Made by a program: the position numbers and the translations under genes. The notes under the pieces were generated by a model. It made no database searches. It saw only the letters and a list, made by a program, of their open reading frames with translations, and was not told the origin of the DNA. Below, piece after piece: positions 10,000 to 20,834 of a stretch of 64,000 bases of DNA. The stretch comes from Pseudomonas sp. MUP55 (lineage in GTDB: Bacteria; Pseudomonadota; Gammaproteobacteria; Pseudomonadales; Pseudomonadaceae): assembly GCF_034043515.1 (NCBI RefSeq), contig NZ_CP138214.1, positions 2,976,001-3,040,000 of the forward strand, written 5' to 3'. How positions within the stretch are numbered: position 1 is the first letter of the stretch; each line of letters begins with the position of its first letter.

Positions 10000-11358
10000 T
10001 CAGCTCGACACAGGCGTGCGCATGGTGACGAACTCTTCAGCCGCCGTTGGATGCACGCCGATGGTCTCGTCGAAATGCTGCTTGGTCGCGCCAGCCTTGA
10101 GCGCGATCGCCAGGCCCTGCACGATTTCACCGGCGTCGGGCCCGACCATGTGGCAGCCCAGCACTTTGTCGGTGTCGGCATCGACCACCAGCTTCATCAG
10201 GGTCTTTTCCTGGCAGTCCGTCAGGGTCAGCTTCATGGGCCGGAAACGGCTTTCGAAGATCTGCACCTTGTGGCCATTCTTCTTCGCCTCTTCTTCCGTG
10301 AGGCCGACCGTGCCGATATTGGGCAGGCTGAACACTGCAGTGGGGATCATCGCGTAATCCACGGGTCGGTAGTGCTCGGGCTTGAACAGACGACGCGCCA
10401 CCGCCATGCCTTCAGCCAGGGCTACGGGAGTGAGTTGCACGCGGCCGATCACATCACCGATGGCCAGGATCGACGGCTCGGCGGTCTGGTACAGATCGTC
10501 CACGCTGACAAAACCACGCTCATCCAGGGTGACGCCGGTATTTTCCAGCCCAAGGTTGTCCAGCATCGGACGACGGCCAGTGGCGTAGAACACGCAGTCG
10601 GTTTCCAGCACGCGACCATCCTTCAAGGTGGCTTTGAGGCTGCCGTCGGCCTGCTTGTCGATGCGCTCGATATCGGCGTTGAATTGCAGGTCCAGGCCAC
10701 GCTTGGTCAGCTCTTCCTGCAAATGCTTGCGCACCGCGCCATCGAAACCGCGCAGGAACAGGTCACCGCGATACAGCAAGGAAGTCTGCGCGCCCAAGCC
10801 ATGGAAAATACCCGCGAACTCAACGGCAATGTAACCACCGCCCACCACCAGCACGCGCTTGGGCAGTTCTTTGAGAAAGAACGCCTCGTTTGAGCCGATG
10901 GCGTGCTCACGCCCTGGAATCTCAGGGATCTGCGGCCAGCCGCCCGTGGCGATCAGGATATGTTTGGCGGTAAAGCGCTCGCCGTTGATTTCTACCTGAT
11001 GAGGATCCACCAGACGCGCATGCCCTTCGTGCAGGGTTACGCCGCTGCTGACCAGCAGGTTGCGGTAGATGCCATTGAGGCGGTTGATCTCACGGTCTTT
11101 GTTGGCGATCAGGGTCGCCCAGTCAAAGTTCGCCTCGCCCAACGACCAGCCAAAGCCGCTGGCCTGCTCGAAGTCTTCGGCAAAATGCGCGCCGTACACC
11201 AGCAACTTCTTCGGCACACAGCCGACATTCACGCAGGTGCCGCCCAGGTAGCGGCTTTCCGCCACGGCCACCTTGGCGCCAAAGCCCGCGGCAAAGCGCG
11301 CCGCGCGAACACCGCCAGAACCGGCGCCAATTACATACAGGTCAAAATCGTAGGCCAT
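10000..11358 (-). CDS. gor: Glutathione-disulfide reductase
   Basis: A 452-residue NADPH-dependent FAD disulfide reductase that regenerates GSH. The FAD motif is [14 protein letters not shown], the redox disulfide is [13 protein letters not shown], the NADPH motif is [13 protein letters not shown], and the C-terminal dimer-interface active site is [11 protein letters not shown] with the catalytic His-Glu pair. Full length. It converges with the kfrA-like gene end to end and lies downstream of galU, beyond galU's terminator. Confidence 0.97.
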   Translation of the reverse strand: MAYDFDLYVIGAGSGGVRAARFAAGFGAKVAVAESRYLGGTCVNVGCVPKKLLVYGAHFAEDFEQASGFGWSLGEANFDWATLIANKDREINRLNGIYRNLLVSSGVTLHEGHARLVDPHQVEINGERFTAKHILIATGGWPQIPEIPGREHAIGSNEAFFLKELPKRVLVVGGGYIAVEFAGIFHGLGAQTSLLYRGDLFLRGFDGAVRKHLQEELTKRGLDLQFNADIERIDKQADGSLKATLKDGRVLETDCVFYATGRRPMLDNLGLENTGVTLDERGFVSVDDLYQTAEPSILAIGDVIGRVQLTPVALAEGMAVARRLFKPEHYRPVDYAMIPTAVFSLPNIGTVGLTEEEAKKNGHKVQIFESRFRPMKLTLTDCQEKTLMKLVVDADTDKVLGCHMVGPDAGEIVQGLAIALKAGATKQHFDETIGVHPTAAEEFVTMRTPVSS

Positions 11359-11404
11359 TTCACTCTCCTCGGCAGGACACCAGCATACCGACTTACATGG
11401 GGCT

Positions 11405-11436
11405 GAAAAACGAAAAAGCCACCCGAAGGTGGCTTT
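11405..11436 (-). terminator. Terminator after galU
   Basis: Nine-base-pair stem AAAGCCACC/GGTGGCTTT with a CGAA tetraloop; on the minus strand the stem is followed by T-runs (A-run on the plus strand at its left). It lies between galU and gor. Confidence 0.85.
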
Positions 11437-11463
11437 CGCTTGAAACAGATGGGCAAGAATGAA

Positions 11464-12303
11464 TCAGTAAGCCTTGCCGGTCTTGTAGAAGTGCTCGTAG
11501 CAGAAGTTGGTCGCTTCGATATAGCCTTCAGCGCCACCGCAGTCAAAACGTTGGCCTTTGAACTTGTAGGCAATCACGCAACCGTCTTTGGCTTGCTTGA
11601 GCAGGGCGTCGGTGATCTGGATCTCGCCGCCTTTGCCTGGCTCGGTTTCTTCGATCAGCTTGAAGATGTCCGGGGTCAGGATGTAACGACCGATGATCGC
11701 CAGGTTCGACGGTGCATCTTCCGGTGCAGGTTTCTCAACCATGTCACGAACGCGGATGAGGCCATCACCAATATCGTCGCCGGCGATCACGCCGTACTTG
11801 TTGGTTTCTGCCGGGTTGACTTCCATCACCGCGACGATGGTGCAGCGGTATTTCTGGTAGAGCTTGACCATCTGGGTCAGCACACCGTCGCCTTCCAGGT
11901 TCACGCACAGGTCATCGGCCAGTACCACGGCGAACGGTTCGTCACCGATCAGCGGGCGACCGGTCAGGATGGCGTGGCCGAGGCCTTTCATCTGGGTCTG
12001 ACGGGTGTAGGAGAACGAGCATTCGTCCAGCAGCTTGCGAATGCCGACCAGGTATTTTTCCTTGTCGGTGCCCTTGATCTGGTTTTCCAGCTCGTAGCTG
12101 ATGTCGAAGTGGTCTTCCAGCGCGCGCTTGCCACGGCCGGTCACGATGGAGATTTCATTCAGACCGGCATCCAGTGCCTCTTCGACGCCGTACTGAATCA
12201 GTGGCTTGTTCACCACCGGCAGCATCTCTTTGGGCATGGCTTTGGTCGCTGGCAGGAAGCGAGTGCCGTAACCGGCTGCTGGGAACAAGCATTTCTTGAT
12301 CAT
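11464..12303 (-). CDS. galU: UTP-glucose-1-phosphate uridylyltransferase
   Basis: A 279-residue enzyme making UDP-glucose for exopolysaccharide, LPS and trehalose/galactose metabolism. The nucleotidyltransferase signature is AAGYGTRFLPATKAMPKEML near the N-terminus; the product-binding motifs include VVLADDLC and VEKPAPEDAPS. Full length, clean start at the ATG complementary to 12301-12303. The 299 bases upstream carry no gene. Confidence 0.97.
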   Translation of the reverse strand: MIKKCLFPAAGYGTRFLPATKAMPKEMLPVVNKPLIQYGVEEALDAGLNEISIVTGRGKRALEDHFDISYELENQIKGTDKEKYLVGIRKLLDECSFSYTRQTQMKGLGHAILTGRPLIGDEPFAVVLADDLCVNLEGDGVLTQMVKLYQKYRCTIVAVMEVNPAETNKYGVIAGDDIGDGLIRVRDMVEKPAPEDAPSNLAIIGRYILTPDIFKLIEETEPGKGGEIQITDALLKQAKDGCVIAYKFKGQRFDCGGAEGYIEATNFCYEHFYKTGKAY

Positions 12304-12602
12304 ATGAGTCCTTACAAAGGGCTGTGCGTACGGAATTCGGCGCAGTCTAATCAGGCCGCAGTCACCTTACAATGGGTCCTGCTGGCGCCGCGATGTCATC
12401 ATAGAGAAAAAATGTCGGCGTAAGTTCCGCTCATCTTTCAAGCAGTAGACTGACCGGCACTGGAGTCTTGATGTTTCATAGAGCTTGATCCTTTGTAGCA
12501 CGCTTTTCAAAGCCCGGCATCGGCCTTGAATTACTTGGGCAAACCCTGGGTATTTGGGGCTATCATTGCACCCTTGAATCAGCTTACGAGATTGCTAATT
12601 AG

Positions 12603-12788
12603 ATGTCAGAACCAAAAGGCGTAAACGGCTACCTGATCACCAAACGTGCGGACGGCTGGCACTTGATCAACTTCCATGGTGACAGCGTCGCGGGCGTTTT
12701 CGAGACCGAAAGCATGGCGATTGCGGTAGCCGAAGTGTTCGTGGATGAAGCAGGCCACGCCTCGAGCAAGCGGCCAAAGGGCAAGTAA
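12603..12788 (+). CDS. Small conserved pseudomonad protein of unknown function
   Basis: A 61-residue protein (MSEPKGVNGYLITKRADGWH) ending in a basic tail (ASSKRPKGK). No signal or membrane segment and no domain I can name. Support comes from codon usage like its neighbours, a plausible start and a strong terminator directly after it. Confidence 0.7.
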   Translation: MSEPKGVNGYLITKRADGWHLINFHGDSVAGVFETESMAIAVAEVFVDEAGHASSKRPKGK

Positions 12789-12806
12789 GCCGCGCCGCCT
12801 TGTCTC

Positions 12807-12834
12807 AAAAAGCCCCGTCAAGCGGGGCTTTTTT
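12807..12834 (+). terminator. Intrinsic terminator
   Basis: Stem AAGCCCCG/CGGGGCTT with six T following, directly downstream of the 61-residue gene. Confidence 0.88.
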
Positions 12835-12929
12835 GTGTTTGGCTGTACCTAGATGGCAGTTCGCTATAATCTTCCGCCAACGCCCCACGACAGTGTCAGC
12901 GCCCTCTCAACACCTTCGAAGACGACTCT

Positions 12930-13211
12930 ATGAACAAGATCCTGGCACTCATTGCAGTTTTGGCGCTGGCCGGCTGCACCACCACATCGGACACCTACCT
13001 GAAAAATGGTGAACAAGGCTTGACCATCGACTGCTCGGGCGAGGCCAACTCCTGGGCCAGTTGCTACGAGAAAGCCGACGCCTCCTGTGCAGGTACGGGT
13101 TACCGTATCGTCGGCACCGACGGCACTCCGTCGCTCAAGGAAAGCGAGCAGACCCTGGGCAAGGACGTCGGCAATTTCAAAAGCCGCAGCGTCGTGGTGG
13201 TGTGCAAGTAG
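12930..13211 (+). CDS. Small lipoprotein
   Basis: A 93-residue predicted lipoprotein. Signal peptide MNKILALIAVLALAG is followed by lipobox LAGC, with Thr-Thr-Thr at +2 to +4, suggesting outer-membrane sorting. The mature part has four further Cys (IDCSGEANSWASCYEKADASC and the penultimate Cys), enough for two disulfides. Function unknown. Convergent with the next gene, 9 bases away. Confidence 0.85.
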   Translation: MNKILALIAVLALAGCTTTSDTYLKNGEQGLTIDCSGEANSWASCYEKADASCAGTGYRIVGTDGTPSLKESEQTLGKDVGNFKSRSVVVVCK

Positions 13212-13220
13212 GCCGCAGCG

Positions 13221-13451
13221 CTACAGATGCACTTCGGCGAACTTGATCCCCAGGCCGCGCAGGGTTTCGATCAAGTCGTCCAGGCGCGGGAATGACTCGA
13301 CCTCATCCTGATCGTCCACCAGGAAGTAACTGCGGCCACCACTCTTCTTGAAAAATACGATCCACTCGCCCAGATCAGCAGGGTTCTGGATGACATGGGT
13401 CGCCGTGATCTGACCTTCAGCATGGCGGGCTTTGACGTGTTCTCGCTTCAT
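13221..13451 (-). CDS. Small cytosolic protein of unknown function
   Basis: A 76-residue protein starting MKREHVKARHAEGQ; an upstream in-frame start is possible but less likely. The segment EWIVFFKKSGGRSYFLVDDQ suggests a small alpha/beta fold, followed by LDDLIETLRGLG. No family recognised. Confidence 0.65.
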   Translation of the reverse strand: MKREHVKARHAEGQITATHVIQNPADLGEWIVFFKKSGGRSYFLVDDQDEVESFPRLDDLIETLRGLGIKFAEVHL

Positions 13452-13473
13452 AGTGGCGCGTTCCAGGCAGGAC

Positions 13474-13513
13474 AATGCCGCTCAGGCCCCAGGGTATGAG
13501 CGGCATTTTTTTT
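13474..13513 (+). terminator. Plus-strand hairpin with T-tract
   Basis: Eleven-base-pair stem AATGCCGCTCA/TGAGCGGCATT followed by eight T. Orientation suits plus-strand transcripts coming through from the lipoprotein gene, although it lies past an opposing gene; it would stop antisense read-through into tsdA. Confidence 0.6.
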
Positions 13514-13530
13514 AGGCAAAGGCCGACAGT

Positions 13531-14442
13531 TTAACGGATGCCCTGACCGATCAACACGCCGTCTACCGTCTGACCATAGAGATTGACCCCATCATTGGCG
13601 TGAAACTTGATGCGCGTCTTCTCTACCGACCCCTCAACCAGCCGCGGATCCTGCGGGCGCTCATGACTGTTGATGTACGCCGCAACATCCCACGCCTGCT
13701 GATCGCTCAAACTGCCGATCTTGCCCAATGGCATGTTGTGCTTGATGAACGACGCTGCCGTGTTGATCCGGTGCATGCCGGCCCCCCAGTTGTAGGAATC
13801 TTTCCCCCACAAAGGCGGCATCACGTAGGCCTGGCCGACTTTCTGCCCTTGCCCTTGAGCGCCATGACACACCGCGCATTGCCCTGTGTACACCTGCGCG
13901 CCTTGGGCCAGGTCGTAGCCTTTGGCCGGCTGTGCCACCTCGGGATAGCCACGCCCCGGCAATTCAACACCCAACGGCGCCTTGCTGGAGAGCCAGTAGG
14001 CATACACCGACAGCGCCGTTATCTCGGGGCTGTCCGCCGCCGGAGGGGTACCGCCATTCATGCTGAACTGGAAACAGCCCTGCAAGCGCTCGGCAAAGGT
14101 ATTGACCTTGTCGTTCTTCTTTCGATACGCCGGGTACATGGGGTATGCGCCCCACAATGGCGCCGAGTTGGCCATGCGCCCCTGATCCAGATGGCAGTTG
14201 CTGCAATTGAGGCCGTTGCCCACAAACTGCGGTACCAGGCGCTTGGTGTCCACGAACAACGCGTAACCCTGCCTCACCAGCTTGCCGTAGGCATTGTCCG
14301 GCAGTTCGCTTTCCAAAGGGGGCTTGAACGCAGAAGCATCGGGGTGCGCCGTGGGCTGCAATTGCGATTGGTCTTCCATGGCTATCGTCGCAGCATGGGC
14401 GGGGATCGCAGCCAGCATTGCCATCAACATGATCGCTTTCAT
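13531..14442 (-). CDS. tsdA: Thiosulfate dehydrogenase TsdA (diheme cytochrome c)
   Basis: A 303-residue periplasmic diheme cytochrome c. After a signal peptide (MKAIMLMAMLAAIPAHA) there are two haem motifs, CSNCH (about residue 80) and CAVCH (about 190). TsdA oxidises two thiosulfates to tetrathionate, or the reverse. The family's unusual axial Cys ligand to haem 1 is probably the Cys in ERLQGCFQFSMNG. Its start overlaps the tsdB stop by four bases (ATGA), so the two are translationally coupled. Confidence 0.85.
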   Translation of the reverse strand: MKAIMLMAMLAAIPAHAATIAMEDQSQLQPTAHPDASAFKPPLESELPDNAYGKLVRQGYALFVDTKRLVPQFVGNGLNCSNCHLDQGRMANSAPLWGAYPMYPAYRKKNDKVNTFAERLQGCFQFSMNGGTPPAADSPEITALSVYAYWLSSKAPLGVELPGRGYPEVAQPAKGYDLAQGAQVYTGQCAVCHGAQGQGQKVGQAYVMPPLWGKDSYNWGAGMHRINTAASFIKHNMPLGKIGSLSDQQAWDVAAYINSHERPQDPRLVEGSVEKTRIKFHANDGVNLYGQTVDGVLIGQGIR

Positions 14443-15089
14443 GGCTTGGCCTGCGCGGGTAATGAGGCAAAGTAGTGGGCCACGCCCTGCACCTCATCCG
14501 GGGTCATGGATTTGGCGATGTGCCCCATCAGGTCATCAGGGTCATTGCGCCGTGTGCCGTTCTGCCAGGCGCTCAATTGCGCTGCCAGATAAGCTGCCGG
14601 CTGACTGGCCAAGGGTGGAAACGCATCCCCCACGCCAATGCCGCCGGGGCCGTGACAACTGACGCACGCGGGGATCTGCCGTTCCCATGCGCCCTGCAGC
14701 GCCAGCTTCTCGATGGGGTCGGCAGGCATCTGGCTGCGCGGTGGCATTGCCGTCTGTGGGGCAGGCATCGCGGCGACGGCGTTGCTGAGCGCTGCGATTT
14801 CCGCATCGGTGAGCGCCTTGGCCAGCGGCTGCATCACCGGATTACTTCGCGTTCCGCTGGCAAAGTCTGCCAATTGCTTGCGCACGTAAGGCGCTGGCAA
14901 ACCCGCCAATCGGGGAAAGCCTGCTGCGGCAAGTCCCAAGCCATCTGCGCCATGACAGGCCACGCAGGACATCGCGCCGGGCTGCGAGCCGCCTTCGACA
15001 AAAATCTTGTTGCCGTCGAGCGCATAGGCGTTACCCAACAATAACCCTAATGCGCCTCCCACCAGTGCTCGTTCCAGAGACTTCATCAC
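14439..15089 (-). CDS. tsdB: Diheme cytochrome c, electron partner TsdB
   Basis: A 216-residue tandem cytochrome c of the c4 type with a signal peptide and haem motifs CVACH (about residue 42) and CVSCH (about 137); each half ends with a Met-containing loop (NPVMQPL, DDLMGHI) as candidate axial ligand. Position directly before tsdA, with a four-base overlap, matches the tsdBA arrangement known in Pseudomonas stutzeri, where TsdB accepts electrons from TsdA. Without tsdA it would be called a generic cytochrome c4. Confidence 0.8.
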   Translation of the reverse strand: MMKSLERALVGGALGLLLGNAYALDGNKIFVEGGSQPGAMSCVACHGADGLGLAAAGFPRLAGLPAPYVRKQLADFASGTRSNPVMQPLAKALTDAEIAALSNAVAAMPAPQTAMPPRSQMPADPIEKLALQGAWERQIPACVSCHGPGGIGVGDAFPPLASQPAAYLAAQLSAWQNGTRRNDPDDLMGHIAKSMTPDEVQGVAHYFASLPAQAKP

Positions 15090-15184
15090 AGCTCCATCTT
15101 TATAGTTATAAGCTTAAGCAATAGGTCTATAACCATGCGGATGGTATGGGAATCAGCCATTTGCCACAACACCCGAAAAAAGCC

Positions 15185-15243
15185 GAAAAAAAGCCCCACC
15201 CTGCAGGAGCGAAAATGCTCGCTTCTGCGGGGTGGGGCTTTTA
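15185..15243. terminator. Long bidirectional terminator hairpin
   Basis: Long imperfect stem built on GCCCCACCC/GGGTGGGGC with an inner arm and GAAAA-type loop; A-run on the left and T-run on the right. It terminates the minus-strand gene ending at 15275. Confidence 0.85.
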
Positions 15244-15274
15244 TCGGGTTCAGTGCGCGGGCATAGGCCTTGGC

Positions 15275-15625
15275 TTAACCGGAAATGCAATCTTCCCCGG
15301 CTTTCTTCACATCGCCCGGACGAATCGGCACGTTGGACATGCTTTCATAAAGCTTGATGCTGCTGCCGCTGGAACGGTCTTCGATCTCGAAGATCGCTGA
15401 CGGATCTGATGAGAACTTCTGCGGCACGATCACTTGAACACCGCTCTTGTGGGGTTCGATTTGTGGCGGACGACGTGTCGCCTCCAATTTGCGCACCACG
15501 CACGCCGCATATTCCTGCGGCTTTTTCCCGGAAATCACCACCAAAGTGGGTGGCGTCTGCTTGATATCTGCAACCGAAGCACACCCAGCGATCGCCAAGG
15601 CCAGCACCAACACACTCCACTTCAT
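15275..15625 (-). CDS. Small lipoprotein
   Basis: A 116-residue predicted lipoprotein: MKWSVLVLALAIAGC gives signal and lipobox (IAGC, Ala-Ser after Cys). Two more Cys (YAACVV and GEDCISG, near the C-terminus) could pair. Function unknown. Start chosen at the ATG giving the signal peptide; an in-frame upstream extension lacks one. Confidence 0.85.
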   Translation of the reverse strand: MKWSVLVLALAIAGCASVADIKQTPPTLVVISGKKPQEYAACVVRKLEATRRPPQIEPHKSGVQVIVPQKFSSDPSAIFEIEDRSSGSSIKLYESMSNVPIRPGDVKKAGEDCISG

Positions 15626-15837
15626 ACTAAAACCTCCGATAAAGACCCTACGACAGCAGGCATGGGAAATTTCTCCCGACAACGTAGGATTTATCTCTGA
15701 TTACTCGGTAAATAACTGTTTTAAATTGTCGAACTCATCGACGACGGCGCGATAATAAACGCGCTGGGGCTGATAAACTCCATCTTAATCTACGTATCGT
15801 TCTGATTTTTCAGAAAAAGCCCTTCTGGAGACACCCC

Positions 15838-16140
15838 ATGAAATTCATCCATCAGCGTGAGCACCTTAACGAGGGAGACATTGTCGTCATCGAATGCTCG
15901 CAGACCTGCAACATCCGCCTGATGAGCGATGCGAATTTTCGCAGCTTCAAGAACGGCGGTCGTCATACCTACCACGGCGGCGCGTTCGACAAATTCCCGG
16001 CGAAAATCACCGCTCCCAGCACCGGTTTCTGGAACATCACCTTGGATGTGGTCACACGCCGCGCCATCAGTGTGACCCGCAAACCCGCGCTGTCCCACAA
16101 GATTCGCATCGTTCGTCGCACCAGCACCAAGCTGAGCTGA
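15838..16140 (+). CDS. DUF1883 domain protein
   Basis: A 100-residue protein (MKFIHQREHLNEGDIVVIEC) with the all-beta pattern of the DUF1883 family: NIRLMSDANFRSFKNGGRHT, then a basic C-terminus (HKIRIVRRTSTKLS). Function unknown; some family members are linked to TIR-domain proteins, none of which is nearby. First of a run of plus-strand genes leading to alkB. Confidence 0.75.
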   Translation: MKFIHQREHLNEGDIVVIECSQTCNIRLMSDANFRSFKNGGRHTYHGGAFDKFPAKITAPSTGFWNITLDVVTRRAISVTRKPALSHKIRIVRRTSTKLS

Positions 16141-16167
16141 CCCGCATACCCGCAAGGAAAAAATGCC

Positions 16168-16335
16168 GTGAACACCACAACCAAATACGTCATCAAGTAC
16201 AAGCTCAACGGCGAACGTCGCTTCGAATTTGCCCAGTTGACCAGCAACAGCGTCGAGGAAGCCAAGCAGGCGCTGGCGAAAATTCACGATGCAAGCGACG
16301 AAATTACTGACATCAATGTGAGCAAGGCGCTGTAA
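16168..16335 (+). CDS. Small protein of unknown function, GTG start
   Basis: A 55-residue protein (MNTTTKYVIKYKLNGERRFE, then SVEEAKQALAKIHDAS) starting at GTG 16168, 8-9 bases after AAGGA. The ATG five bases upstream is out of frame and closes after two codons. It lies 27 bases after the DUF1883 gene and 3 bases before alkB, so it is probably co-transcribed with both. Confidence 0.75.
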   Translation: MNTTTKYVIKYKLNGERRFEFAQLTSNSVEEAKQALAKIHDASDEITDINVSKAL

Positions 16336-16338
16336 GCC

Positions 16339-17004
16339 ATGCCCGGCCCTACTGCCGATCTGTTCACCGATGACGCCCTGCAACAACCCGCAAGGCGCGA
16401 ACAGATTGGCGAGCAGTCCTACGTTCTGAGGGGTTACGCCCTGCCCTGGATTGAGCGTTTACTGCCTGAGTTGCGGCGTGTCCTGGCCCAGTCGCCGTTT
16501 CGGCAGATGGTCACGCCTGGCGGCTTTACCATGTCGGCCGCGCTGAGCAGTTGCGGCAAACTGGGCTGGACCACCGACATCGCGGGCTATCGCTACAGCC
16601 CTTATGATCCGCGTAGCCTGCGACCCTGGCCACCCATGCCCGACGCATTGCGCGAGCTGGCCATATCGGCGGCAAGTGCTGCAGGTTTCAGCGATTTTTC
16701 ACCGGATGCCTGCCTGATCAACCGCTATGTGCCCGCAGCGAAGATGTCTTTGCACCAGGACAAGAACGAGCGGTGCTATGACGCGCCCGTGGTGTCGATC
16801 TCCCTTGGCCTGCCGGCGGTTTTCCTGTTCGGCGGTCACCAGCGCAGTGACAAGACGCAAAGGATTTCCCTGTTCCACGGCGATGTGGTGGTCTGGGGCG
16901 GTGTGGATCGCCTGCGCTACCATGGGGTGATGCCCATTCAGGAAGGCGTGCACCCGATCATGGGGCCGCAACGAATCAACCTGACCTTTCGCACCGCGGG
17001 TTGA
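16339..17004 (+). CDS. alkB: Alpha-ketoglutarate-dependent DNA dealkylase AlkB
   Basis: A 221-residue Fe(II)/2-oxoglutarate dioxygenase that oxidatively removes 1-methyladenine and 3-methylcytosine lesions. The HxD iron motif is in MSLHQDKNE, the distal His in LRYHGVMP and the 2-oxoglutarate-binding Arg pair in RINLTFR. Full length. It lies 75 bases upstream of ada on the same strand, as in the adaptive response, so coordinated expression is likely. Confidence 0.93.
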   Translation: MPGPTADLFTDDALQQPARREQIGEQSYVLRGYALPWIERLLPELRRVLAQSPFRQMVTPGGFTMSAALSSCGKLGWTTDIAGYRYSPYDPRSLRPWPPMPDALRELAISAASAAGFSDFSPDACLINRYVPAAKMSLHQDKNERCYDAPVVSISLGLPAVFLFGGHQRSDKTQRISLFHGDVVVWGGVDRLRYHGVMPIQEGVHPIMGPQRINLTFRTAG

Positions 17005-17079
17005 TTTGACCGCAAGCTTCGGAGTGTTGGGCGTGCCTCGCAGGGTTAATCTGCCAACGACCGCTCAAGAGTACTGGCC

Positions 17080-18126
17080 ATGAACACTCCACTCGATCCG
17101 CGCTGGGCCGCCATTGTCGCCAGGGATGCCAAGGCCGACGGACTGTTTGTCTACGGCGTGAAAACCACCGGTGTGTATTGCCGCCCCAGCAGCGCCTCAC
17201 GCTTGCCGCGCCCGGAAAATATCGAATTCTTCGACACCCCGGCGCAAGCCGAGGCCGCGGGTTACCGCCCCAGCCGCCGTGTCGCCGGTGACCAGACCCA
17301 ACTGGCCGCCCGTCATGGTCAGTTGATCGCCGACGCGTGTCGCCAGATAGAACAGGCCGAAACAGCCCCTGCCCTTGCCGCTCTCGCCCAAAAGGCCGGC
17401 TTGAGTTCGTTCCATTTTCACCGTGTGTTCAAAGCCGTCACCGGCCTCACGCCCAAGGGTTACGCCCGCGCCCTGCGCTCGCGCAAGGTCCGTGATGGCC
17501 TCAAGGGCGCGCAGTCGGTCACCGAGACGCTGTACGACGCCGGTTTCAATTCCAACAGCCGCTTTTATGAAGCGGCTGATCAATTGCTCGGCATGAAACC
17601 GCGCGATTACAAGGCCGGCGGCGCCAATAACCTGATTCGTTTTGCCGTGGGACAATGTTCGCTCGGGGCAATTGTGGTGGCGCAAAGTCAACGCGGCGTG
17701 TGCGCGATTTTACTGGGCGACGACCCGGACGCGCTGATGCGCGACCTGCAGGACCAATTCCCCCAAGCCGACCTGGTCGGCGCCGATCGCAACTTCGAAC
17801 AACTGGTCGCCCACGTCGTGGGGTTTGTCGAAGCCCCTGCCCTGGGCCTGGAGCTGCCGCTGGATCTGCGCGGTACGGCCTTCCAGGAGCGGGTATGGCA
17901 AGCGCTGCGGGAAATTCCGGTGGGCAGCACCGCCAGCTACGCGCAGATTGCCCAGCGTATCGGTGCGCCGACCTCCTCTCGCGCTGTGGCACAGGCCTGC
18001 GGCGCCAATCGCCTGGCCGTGGCAATTCCCTGTCACCGCGTGGTGCGCAGCGACGGCGCGCTGTCCGGCTATCGCTGGGGCGTAGAGCGCAAGCGCAGGT
18101 TGCTGGAGCGCGAAACGCCGGGTTGA
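17080..18126 (+). CDS. ada: Ada-like regulator and O6-methylguanine-DNA methyltransferase
   Basis: A 348-residue three-part protein: N-terminal Ada metal-binding-like domain (about 1-80), AraC-type helix-turn-helix (about 88-170; AALAQKAGLSSFHFHRVFKA) and C-terminal MGMT (about 185-345) with the acceptor motif IPCHRVV. In the N-terminal domain only the first of four zinc Cys remains: E. coli Cys38 is kept (VYCRPSS), but the positions of Cys42, Cys69 and Cys72 read Ser, Ser and Val (RPSRRV). The MGMT part is intact. Located after alkB. Confidence 0.93.
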   Translation: MNTPLDPRWAAIVARDAKADGLFVYGVKTTGVYCRPSSASRLPRPENIEFFDTPAQAEAAGYRPSRRVAGDQTQLAARHGQLIADACRQIEQAETAPALAALAQKAGLSSFHFHRVFKAVTGLTPKGYARALRSRKVRDGLKGAQSVTETLYDAGFNSNSRFYEAADQLLGMKPRDYKAGGANNLIRFAVGQCSLGAIVVAQSQRGVCAILLGDDPDALMRDLQDQFPQADLVGADRNFEQLVAHVVGFVEAPALGLELPLDLRGTAFQERVWQALREIPVGSTASYAQIAQRIGAPTSSRAVAQACGANRLAVAIPCHRVVRSDGALSGYRWGVERKRRLLERETPG

Positions 18127-18235
18127 ACCCGCTGCACAAAGCACTGCCCTCGTCCAGTGAATAAAACAGACTGGCCGGGCGTCCAGGGCCCTGCTAAAAC
18201 AGCGAAAAGCCTTACTAAAGCTGGAGACGCATCCC

Positions 18236-20150
<1,915 letters not shown>

Positions 20151-20831
20151 ATGCCGCTGACGAGCGCCGATTTTTCCGCGATCTGGCTGACGGTGAAACT
20201 GGCATCACTGACCACGGTGATCCTGTTGCTGATCGGTACGCCGATCGCCCTGTGGCTGTCGCATACCCGTTCATGGTGGCGCGGGCCCATAGGCGCGATC
20301 GTCGCACTGCCACTGGTGTTGCCGCCGACGGTCATCGGTTTTTACCTGCTGTTGGCCATGGGCCCCCATGGCTACGTCGGCCAGTTCACCCAATGGCTGG
20401 GCCTGGGCACCCTGACCTTCAGCTTCGCCGGGCTGGTGATTGGCTCGGTGATCTACTCCATGCCCTTCGTCGTGCAGCCGTTGCAGAACGCATTTTCAGC
20501 AATCGGCACGCGCCCGCTGGAAGTGGCAGCGACTTTGCGCGCAGGTCCCCTGGACAGGTTTTTTACGGTAATCCTGCCGCTGGCACGCCCAGGTTTTATT
20601 ACCGCCTCGATTCTGGGTTTTGCCCATACCGTCGGCGAGTTCGGCGTGGTGCTGATGATCGGCGGCAATATCCCGGACAAGACCCGCGTGGTGTCGGTGC
20701 AGATCTACGACCACGTCGAAGCCATGGAATACGCCCAGGCTCACTGGCTTGCCGGGGCAATGGTGGTGTTCGCGTTCCTCGTGTTGCTGGCGCTGTATTC
20801 CAGCCGTAAAACCAAGCCGGGCTGGAGCTGA
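20151..20831 (+). CDS. modB: Molybdate ABC transporter permease
   Basis: A 226-residue inner-membrane permease with about five or six helices and the EAA-type loop that contacts ModC ([20 protein letters not shown]). Begins on the base after the modA stop and ends three bases before modC, so the three genes are one operon. Confidence 0.95.
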   Translation: MPLTSADFSAIWLTVKLASLTTVILLLIGTPIALWLSHTRSWWRGPIGAIVALPLVLPPTVIGFYLLLAMGPHGYVGQFTQWLGLGTLTFSFAGLVIGSVIYSMPFVVQPLQNAFSAIGTRPLEVAATLRAGPLDRFFTVILPLARPGFITASILGFAHTVGEFGVVLMIGGNIPDKTRVVSVQIYDHVEAMEYAQAHWLAGAMVVFAFLVLLALYSSRKTKPGWS

Positions 20832-20834
20832 TCG

